From: Oscillospiraceae bacterium | Lineage (GTDB): Bacteria > Bacillota > Clostridia > Oscillospirales > Ruminococcaceae | Direction: 5' to 3' | DNA length: 64,000 nucleotides | NCBI GenBank assembly: GCA_017466885.1 | Contig: JAFTTH010000002.1 | Coordinates: 62,001 to 126,000, forward strand | In this document: piece by piece, positions 58,798 through 64,000 of the stretch | Numbering within the stretch: the first letter of the stretch is position 1 | Layout of the letters: every line of letters begins with the position of its first letter | Position numbers and translations under genes: made by a program | The notes under the pieces: model-generated | The model's database searches: none | The model's input: the letters and a program-made list of their open reading frames with translations, nothing else | What the model was told of the DNA's origin: nothing

Positions 58798-60024
58798 ATG
58801 AAAAAGATAGTTTCAGTTTTAATAGTGTTTGTAATGTGTTTTGCGCTTATGTTACCTGTGACTGTTTCTGCCGCAAGTGCAAGTGCAAGTTTGACAGGTC
58901 CTGGTACCGTTCGTGCCGGCGATACCATTACACTTAGTTTTAATCTTAAAGGTAGTGGCATTTTCGGTGCTTCGGGAACGCTTTCCTATGATAGCAGTCA
59001 GGTTACGTTGTCGGGGACTTCTCAGAAAATTGGCTCACCTTGGGCAGTTGAGTTTAACGGAAACAACTTTGTTGCTTATGATAATAACTTGAGTAATCCT
59101 ATAAACAGCAGCAAAACCTTGTTTACTGTTACATTTAAGGTAAATTCGGTGGCGGCGGGAACGAATATTAAAATATCTTATACGGGCGTTACTGCTTCTG
59201 ACGGTAGTGCAGACGCTTCGGTAGGTACGGTTACATATTCTACAACAGTAGCAGCGCCGCTTGCTACCGATAACAATCTTGCCAGTTTAACGGTTAGCAA
59301 TGCGACTATTTCACCCGCCTTCTCAGCAGGCACAACAAGCTATACTGCAAGCGTGCCTTTTGAAATCTCTAAATTGAACGTTTCGGCAACTGCGGCAGAT
59401 GGTAAAGCAAAGGTTTCTATCAATAGTCCGACTCTTACACCTAACGGAACTACTAAGGTTACCGTGACTGTTACTGCTGAAAACGGAGCTAAGAAAACCT
59501 ATACGATTTCCGTTAAGAGAGCGCAGGATCCAAACTACAAGGCAAGTGGCAACAATAATCTGTCAGCAATAACGGTAGAAGGTTTCTTGCTTTCGCCCGG
59601 ATTTAATGCAGATACTACACAGTATGTTATTTGGTTGCCGTATGAAACTACGAGCGTTAAGATAAGCGGTTCTGCGGCTGATAGTAAAGCTTCTGTTGTA
59701 GTCGTTGGTGGTGATACTCTCGTGGCCGGTCAGGATAATCCTATTAAGGTAATTTGCACCGCCGAGAACGGCGGCAAAAAAGAGTATACCATTATCGCAA
59801 AGCGAGCAGCGGCACACGATGGTTCAGTAGAGGAATTACCTGAGGATACAACAACCCCCGATGCTACTCAACCCGATGATACTACCGCGAATACACAAAT
59901 GGATGATACCGCAAAGACAAATAATGGTGTTGCTTGGTGGTGGCTTATCGTTGTAGGCATTGGTGCTCTTGCGATTGGTGCAGTTGGTGGATTTTTTGGT
60001 AAAGAAATTATAAAGAAAAAATAA
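58798..60024 (+). CDS. Membrane-anchored cohesin-domain protein
   Basis: 408 residues. Signal peptide about 1-26; cohesin domain about 29-150 (ITLSFNLKGSGIFGASGTLSYD, NPINSSKTLFTVTFKVNS); two cadherin-like beta-sandwich repeats about 155-345 (LASLTVSNATISPAFSAGTT and LSAITVEGFLLSPGFNADTT); an acidic Thr/Asp linker; a TM helix about 380-402 and a lysine-rich cytoplasmic tail. It would hold dockerin proteins at the cell surface without LPxTG or SLH anchoring. Co-transcribed with, and the likely partner of, the dockerin protein. Confidence 0.88.
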   Translation: MKKIVSVLIVFVMCFALMLPVTVSAASASASLTGPGTVRAGDTITLSFNLKGSGIFGASGTLSYDSSQVTLSGTSQKIGSPWAVEFNGNNFVAYDNNLSNPINSSKTLFTVTFKVNSVAAGTNIKISYTGVTASDGSADASVGTVTYSTTVAAPLATDNNLASLTVSNATISPAFSAGTTSYTASVPFEISKLNVSATAADGKAKVSINSPTLTPNGTTKVTVTVTAENGAKKTYTISVKRAQDPNYKASGNNNLSAITVEGFLLSPGFNADTTQYVIWLPYETTSVKISGSAADSKASVVVVGGDTLVAGQDNPIKVICTAENGGKKEYTIIAKRAAAHDGSVEELPEDTTTPDATQPDDTTANTQMDDTAKTNNGVAWWWLIVVGIGALAIGAVGGFFGKEIIKKK

Positions 60025-60060
60025 ACTAAAAAGGCTCCCGAACCGAGATTCGGGAGCCTT
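60022..60060 (-). terminator. Terminator of the 348-aa membrane protein gene
   Basis: AAGGCTCCCGAA (60031-60042) pairs perfectly with TTCGGGAGCCTT (60049-60060); the T-run lies on the minus-strand side (TTTTTAGTTTATT). Confidence 0.9.
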
Positions 60061-60064
60061 AAAT

Positions 60065-60092
60065 ATCGGTCTGAAATGACCGATTTTCTTTT
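60065..60092 (+). terminator. Terminator of the cohesin gene
   Basis: ATCGGTC (60065-60071) pairs with GACCGAT (60078-60084), then TTTCTTTT. Confidence 0.8.
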
Positions 60093-60121
60093 GGGTTGCG
60101 TGAAATGATTAGGTCTTGAAA

Positions 60122-61168
60122 TCAGCCGTCCCCGACGTCAGGCCAATCATCGTCGTTGGTATGATGCTCCCAATATGATGTTATGATCTTGTTTAATTCC
60201 TCGTTGCTCAATTTACCCGAATAATATGCGTTTTCAGCGGCAACCTTTTCTTCGAAAGAAACGTAAGGTGTTGAGGTAGGACTGCTGTGATTAAAGCTTG
60301 TCTGAGCGGGATTTGTGCTCTGAACGGAGGTGTTAGGCTGCGGCGTGCTATTAAGAGATATACCCATTCGCTTGTTATATTTCCCTATATCAAATTCACT
60401 TGACACGCTACGGCTTCTCTCAATTATGTCGCACTCAACAACATACCCTGCGCAAGCCGCAACAAAGTCACTGTCTGACTTAATAGTAACGAGTGCCGTG
60501 CATATCCGATAAGATAACGCCATCAAGCCCCAAAATGCGAAAAAAGCAATTGTCAGGATAAGAATGCCCACTAAAATTTTCAAGATAAGAATCCAAATCG
60601 GGTTGGAGCCTGCGGCTGCTAAAGCGCTCCAATTCATGTAAAGGAAGCACCCGATTATTCCAATCACGTAAGCAATATCAAACGCAAGACAGAATTTAAA
60701 GGCGCCGACAGCAAACCGGGGGTATTCGAATGCTTTTGCTTTTTTTGAAAGCGTTCTGGGATTCGGTTTGTTGTTTGTATCGAGTGTCAGCTCGGAAACG
60801 TCGGGAGAATATTTTTTAGATACGACCAATTTGACGATCAAGCCTACGATTAAAGGTAAAAAGCAAACATGGATAACGACCAATGCCGCAAACCAATACC
60901 ATACAGCCAAATCGACAACGGGCAAGATCAAATTATAAAACCAATGCCATATACTTGAAAGAACAGGAATTTCGATTTCGGGGTGTCCTTTAAATATAAA
61001 GCTTTCGGTCGCACCATAGGTAAATATACAGAAAAGGGGAAAAAATATTGTTGCCCAGATCAAAACGGCAATTTTATAAGCCCTTTTAGATTGTTGGAAT
61101 TTGAATATTCTGGAATTAATATAAATTACCGCTTGAGGAAGATTATTGGAGTCGATTGAAGTTATCAT
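60122..61168 (-). CDS. Four-TM membrane protein with SHOCT-like tail (hypothetical)
   Basis: 348 residues, not recognised. TM helices at about 30-52, 78-118, 152-178 and 190-220, then a Ser/Thr/Pro/Asn-rich linker and a short helical end (EEKVAAENAYYSGKLSNEEL) that resembles SHOCT-type oligomerisation helices. A+T-rich like its neighbours. SD GGAGAG 7 bases before ATG 61168. May be membrane partner of the surface system or merely co-resident in the island. Confidence 0.75.
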   Translation of the reverse strand: MITSIDSNNLPQAVIYINSRIFKFQQSKRAYKIAVLIWATIFFPLFCIFTYGATESFIFKGHPEIEIPVLSSIWHWFYNLILPVVDLAVWYWFAALVVIHVCFLPLIVGLIVKLVVSKKYSPDVSELTLDTNNKPNPRTLSKKAKAFEYPRFAVGAFKFCLAFDIAYVIGIIGCFLYMNWSALAAAGSNPIWILILKILVGILILTIAFFAFWGLMALSYRICTALVTIKSDSDFVAACAGYVVECDIIERSRSVSSEFDIGKYNKRMGISLNSTPQPNTSVQSTNPAQTSFNHSSPTSTPYVSFEEKVAAENAYYSGKLSNEELNKIITSYWEHHTNDDDWPDVGDG

Positions 61169-61197
61169 TATGAACTCTCCTGTATATATTTGCGTTT

Positions 61198-61226
61198 ATT
61201 GTAACACATATTTACTGACAGGGCAA
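61198..61226 (-). promoter_or_regulatory. Promoter of the 348-aa membrane protein gene
   Basis: Minus strand TTGCCC (61226-61221), 17 bases, TACAAT (61203-61198). Confidence 0.6.
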
Positions 61227-61229
61227 TAG

Positions 61230-61307
61230 GCGAGCGTGTTAACCCAAGGCAAAACATTTTCGGGGTGGATCAATGCAGTGCTCGAAGCCCGACGTAAAGG
61301 TAAATAA
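61230..61307 (+). pseudogene. Possible C-terminal gene remnant
   Basis: A short open stretch ending TFSGWINAVLEARRKGK-stop, the kind of C-terminus seen in ribbon-helix-helix antitoxin-like proteins. No start or upstream homology remains, and it overlaps the truncated end of the integrase remnant on the other strand, so it may be chance. Confidence 0.2.
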
Positions 61308-61508
61308 CATAGTTGTTATACATCATACTGTTAAATTGCTCTAGTGGCATCTTAGGATTGAAATATTTACAGAATAGAGAATAACTCTGCTTGTAGAGTT
61401 TTTTGTGTCCTCCCTCAGATTTCTCTGCCTACAATTGTCAAGATACTTATTACAACCTTCCTCAAAAGTGATGGTTTCTGTTGCGGTCATTTTCAGCCTT
61501 TTCATCAT
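61298..61508 (-). pseudogene. Tyrosine integrase remnant (SAM-like N-terminal domain)
   Basis: From ATG 61508 the minus strand encodes MKRLKMTATETITFEEGCNK and YLDNCRQRNLREDT, the core-binding domain start of phage/ICE-type tyrosine recombinases. A one-base deletion (TCT-AC for TCT-TAC) then shifts frame, after which YKQSYSLFCKYFNPKMPLEQ and FNSMMYNNYVIYL continue the same domain. Similarity ends near 61298; the catalytic R-H-R-Y domain is gone. It starts only 10 bases from the terminator T-run of the GGGtGRT gene and reads away from it, as integrases next to an attachment site do. Confidence 0.8.
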
Positions 61509-61517
61509 AAAACCTCG

Positions 61518-61566
61518 CAAAAAAGATTGGACACATCATGAGGGTAAACCTCAAAATGATGTGTCC
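61518..61566 (-). terminator. Terminator of the GGGtGRT operon, copy C of the repeated hairpin
   Basis: GGACACATCAT (61529-61539) pairs with ATGATGTGTCC (61556-61566); minus-strand tail AATCTTTTTTG. The outer arms share GACACATCA with copies A and B, but the loop differs. Confidence 0.85.
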
Positions 61567-61636
61567 AATGAATTTTTTATGATATTTTGCGTTTCTTCAA
61601 ACTTTGAAAAGTCTGAAAACCCTTATAAACAAAGGG

Positions 61637-62635
61637 TTACTTGCTGGCAACCTCAACAGCAACAGCGCAAGCAACGGTCATACCAACCATAGGGTTGTTA
61701 CCAGCACCGATAAGTCCCATCATCTCAACGTGAGCGGGAACGGAGGAGGAACCGGCAAACTGGGCATCCCCGTGCATACGGCCCATAGAGTCGGTCAAGC
61801 CGTAAGAAGCAGGACCGGCGGCAACGTTATCGGGATGGAGGGTACGGCCGGTACCGCCGCCGGAGGCAACGGAGAAGTACTTCCGGTCGTTCTCGCCGCA
61901 CCATTTCTTATAGGTGCCGGCAACCAGGTGCTGGAAGCGGGTGGGGTTGGTGGAGTTACCGGTGATGGAAACGTCAACCTTCTCGTGCCGCATAATGGCA
62001 ACACCTTCCAGAACGTCGTTGGCGCCGTAAACCTTAACAGCGGCCTTCTCGCCCTTGGAGAATGCAACCTCACGGACAACCTTCAGCTCTCCGGTGGAGA
62101 AATCGAAATCGGTCTCAACGTAGGTAAAGCCGTTGATCCGGGAGATGATATAAGCCGCATCCTTGCCCAGGCCGTTGAGGATAACGCGGAGGGGCTTTTT
62201 GCGGGCTTTGTTTGCAGTACGGGCAATACCGATGGCGCCCTCTGCGGCGGCGAAGGACTCGTGTCCGGCCAGGAAGCAGAAGCAGTCAGTATCCTCCCGG
62301 AGGAGCATTGCGGCGAGGTTCCCGTGGCCACGGCCAACATTTCTCTGCTCCGCAACAGAACCGGGGATGCAGAATGCCTCAAGGCCGATGCCGATATCCT
62401 CGGCAGCGTCAGCCGCCTTAACGGTGCCCTTCTTCAGAGCAACGGCAGTGCCCAGGGTATAAGCCCAAACGGCATTCTCAAAAGCGATGGGCTGAACGCC
62501 CTTAACGATCTCTTCCACGTTGATCCCTTTGGAAAGACAAAGGTCACGGGCTTCTTCCAGAGATTTCATGCCATACTCGGCAAGACATGCCTCAATTTTC
62601 GGCATTCTTCTTTCTTTGCTCTCAAACTGTGCCAT
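61637..62635 (-). CDS. GGGtGRT family protein
   Basis: 332 residues. Contains the eponymous SVASGGGTGRTLHPDN near 255-270. Members of this conserved family are found beside a NifU-like scaffold in anaerobes; biochemical function is unknown. No TM or known catalytic motif; GNSTNPTRFQHLVAGTY and AIRTANK-type basic stretches are conserved-looking. ATG 62635 is chosen because GGAGG lies 8 bases upstream. 15 bases after the scaffold gene. A partial second copy of its 3' end lies at 53166. Confidence 0.88.
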   Translation of the reverse strand: MAQFESKERRMPKIEACLAEYGMKSLEEARDLCLSKGINVEEIVKGVQPIAFENAVWAYTLGTAVALKKGTVKAADAAEDIGIGLEAFCIPGSVAEQRNVGRGHGNLAAMLLREDTDCFCFLAGHESFAAAEGAIGIARTANKARKKPLRVILNGLGKDAAYIISRINGFTYVETDFDFSTGELKVVREVAFSKGEKAAVKVYGANDVLEGVAIMRHEKVDVSITGNSTNPTRFQHLVAGTYKKWCGENDRKYFSVASGGGTGRTLHPDNVAAGPASYGLTDSMGRMHGDAQFAGSSSVPAHVEMMGLIGAGNNPMVGMTVACAVAVEVASK

Positions 62636-62650
62636 TCTTTCCACCTCCAA

Positions 62651-63343
62651 TTATTCTTCTCTGGGATCGATATACTTGACGGCATCCTCATAGCGGCCGT
62701 AGGTGCCGATGTTCTTCTCGTAAGCAGCACCGGGCTCCACACCGTGACGGATATCCTCCAGCATCTTTCCGAGCCGGACAAACTTATAGCCGATCACTTC
62801 GTTATTTTCATCAACAGCAATGCTCAGCACGTAGCCCTCGGCCATCTCCAGATAGCGAACGCCCTTATCCTTGGTGCTGAACATGGTTCCCACCTGGGAA
62901 CGCAGACCCTTGCCCAGATCCTCCAGAGCGGCACCCACAGGGAGGCCATCCTCAGAGAAAGCGGTCTGGGTGCGGCCGTAAACCAGCTGGAGGAAGATCT
63001 CCCGCATCGCAACGTTGATCGCATCGCAAACGAGGTCGGTATTGAGCGCCTCAAGGATGGTCTTGCCGGGAAGGATCTCGGCGGCCATCGCGGCGGAGTG
63101 GGTCATACCGGAGCAGCCCAGAGTCTCAACCATTGCCTCTTCAATGATACCTTTTTTTACGTTCAGGGTCAGCTTGCAGGTGCCCTGCTGGGGAGCGCAC
63201 CAGCCCACACCGTGAGAAAGTCCCGAAACATCGGTGACCTCATAGGCTTTGACCCATCTTCCCTCTTCGGGGATCGGCGCAGGACCGTGCTTGGGGCCCT
63301 TTGCCAGCGGACACATTCTCTCTACTTCATGAGAATAATTCAT
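62651..63343 (-). CDS. NifU/IscU-like iron-sulfur scaffold protein
   Basis: 230 residues. An IscU-like core with three candidate cluster cysteines: GVGWCAPQQGTCKLTLNV and ETLGCSGMTHSAAMAAEIL; the C-terminal half (about 140-230) is family-specific. Expected to assemble or hold an Fe-S cluster, probably for or with the GGGtGRT protein encoded next. No cysteine desulfurase nearby. AAAGGAG lies 8 bases before the ATG. Confidence 0.85.
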   Translation of the reverse strand: MNYSHEVERMCPLAKGPKHGPAPIPEEGRWVKAYEVTDVSGLSHGVGWCAPQQGTCKLTLNVKKGIIEEAMVETLGCSGMTHSAAMAAEILPGKTILEALNTDLVCDAINVAMREIFLQLVYGRTQTAFSEDGLPVGAALEDLGKGLRSQVGTMFSTKDKGVRYLEMAEGYVLSIAVDENNEVIGYKFVRLGKMLEDIRHGVEPGAAYEKNIGTYGRYEDAVKYIDPREE

Positions 63344-63429
63344 AGTCGGTTCTCCTTTCGGAATGATAAGATGCGCCTCTCCGGACAGAATAACGCTCAG
63401 AGAGCTCGTCCACAGCGCTAATCTATTAT

Positions 63430-63458
63430 ATTATATCTCATTCTGGAAATATATTCAA
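63430..63458 (-). promoter_or_regulatory. Promoter of scaffold-GGGtGRT operon
   Basis: Minus strand TTGAAT (63458-63453), 17 bases, TATAAT (63435-63430). Confidence 0.85.
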
Positions 63459-63521
63459 GTCCTCGGGGTGGATTTTTGCAAATTTCCCGCCCGGAAATCT
63501 TCCCCTCCCGCAAAAAAAGGA

Positions 63522-63550
63522 TTGAGTTGCGGGGAGGAATATGTTATAAT
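63522..63550 (+). promoter_or_regulatory. Promoter of the CvpA-family gene
   Basis: TTGAGT (63522-63527), 17 bases, TATAAT (63545-63550) with TG in the extended -10. Confidence 0.8.
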
Positions 63551-63589
63551 GTAATGTGAGATATCATATCCGGGAAAGGATTGGTGTAG

Positions 63590-64000
63590 GTGGAGGCGTA
63601 TTTATGGCTGGTCATTGACCTGATTGCCCTGGCGGTCCTTGTCATCCTTGCCCTAAAGGGCCGGAGTGACGGTTTTGTCAAAACGGTGGTCCGCGCCTGC
63701 GGGCTTCTGATTGCCGTTGTGGGAGGCTGGCTTTTGAGTGCCGCCCTGACCCCTGTTCTTTACGATTCCCTCCTTCGCCAACCCCTGAGTGATCTGGTTG
63801 CATCCCTCATTGCAGAGCACGGCAATATCACCGAGACTGCCGCCCAGCTGGAGGCCTCTCTCCCTGCGGTCCTCCTAAACCTCATTACCGCCGCAAGCGG
63901 AATGTCCCTTTCCCAGCAGGCCGCTGCCCTAACCGGTGACCTTCACGGGGCCCTGCTGGAGCTGATCGCCCCGGCGGTTCTTTCCCTGGTGAAGGGGTGC
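63590..64000 (+). CDS. CvpA-family membrane protein (3' end outside window)
   Basis: 137 residues visible and the frame is open at the end of the window. GTG 63590 follows GAAAGGA by 9 bases. The N-terminus LVIDLIALAVLVILALKGRS followed by DGFVKTVVRACGLLIAVVGG is the conserved first-helix pair and Gly-rich loop of CvpA/colicin V production proteins, membrane proteins of unclear function in Firmicutes. A hydrophilic outside segment and another hydrophobic stretch follow. Confidence 0.8.
   Translation, partial: MEAYLWLVIDLIALAVLVILALKGRSDGFVKTVVRACGLLIAVVGGWLLSAALTPVLYDSLLRQPLSDLVASLIAEHGNITETAAQLEASLPAVLLNLITAASGMSLSQQAAALTGDLHGALLELIAPAVLSLVKGC

Noticed and set aside
1..64000. tRNA or rRNA genes
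   Set aside because: No tRNA T-loop/acceptor pattern or rRNA core sequence was noticed by eye on either strand. A covariance-model scan would be needed to be certain.

Overview
The window reads as a chromosomal segment of an anaerobic, probably spore-forming Clostridia, most likely Oscillospirales (Ruminococcaceae-like). Reasons: strong sigma-A promoters and AGGAGG ribosome sites, a T-box in front of thrS, ParA/ParB, a SpoVB-like flippase followed by mazG and hup, a PdaA-type cortex deacetylase, a rubrerythrin/PerR/flavo-rubredoxin oxygen-defence cluster, a cohesin/dockerin pair and intracellular-type polysaccharide enzymes. No rRNA, tRNA, CRISPR array or intact transposase was seen.

Layout. 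1-3.7 kb: nadB (5' end outside the window)-nadC, a lipoprotein polysaccharide deacetylase and a small DUF378 protein. 3.8-7.2 kb: parA-parB, an acyl-ACP thioesterase and a two-TM protein with a sensor-like outer domain. 7.3-8.9 kb (minus): alpha/beta hydrolase-deoC. 9-12.9 kb: a zinc-ribbon acyltransferase, a GH28-like beta-helix protein and an M20 peptidase. 12.9-14.7 kb (minus): perR-rbr-flavo-rubredoxin. 14.8-17.8 kb: two further beta-helix proteins. 17.8-20.7 kb: an orphan C-terminal piece of a P-type ATPase, a LytTR/DUF3021 pair, a YgjP-type peptidase and an HD phosphohydrolase. 20.8-26.6 kb (minus): a purine operon purE-F-M-N, then a PurO-type IMP cyclohydrolase and a stand-alone AICAR transformylase in place of bifunctional PurH, preceded by a structured ~180-nt RNA (6S-like or an attenuator). 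26.7-30.6 kb: SpoVB-like flippase, mazG, hup and (minus) pth. 30.6-35 kb (minus): a GH78-like glycosidase and T-box-controlled thrS lacking the TGS domain. 35-38.3 kb: a divergent XRE/SLOG pair with nested palindromic operators and feoAB. 38.4-49.8 kb: ribulokinase, HIT protein, a phosphoribosyltransferase, holA, rsmD, coaD, ftsY, LicD-like, hemW, a RACo-like ferredoxin/ATPase and a chromate-transporter pair.

50-61.6 kb is an accessory island, much richer in A+T toward its right end. It holds two XRE regulators followed by nearly identical terminator hairpins, a three-gene unknown module with three phased operators, a broken DUF6809 gene, a 1582-residue dockerin-bearing GLUG/Ig-repeat surface protein, a membrane-anchored cohesin protein encoded 11 bases downstream, and a membrane protein. 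The island abuts the 3' end of an intact GGGtGRT gene (61.6-62.6 kb). A decayed tyrosine integrase lies at that junction, and a second, diverged copy of the gene's 3' end lies at 53.17-53.26 kb. I infer integration at the 3' end of this gene. 62.6-64 kb: the NifU-like partner of GGGtGRT, then the start of a CvpA-family gene running off the window.

The most novel-looking items are the non-cellulosomal cohesin/dockerin pair with its terminator-bearing structured leader, the unknown XRE-controlled three-gene module, and the gene-end integration site.
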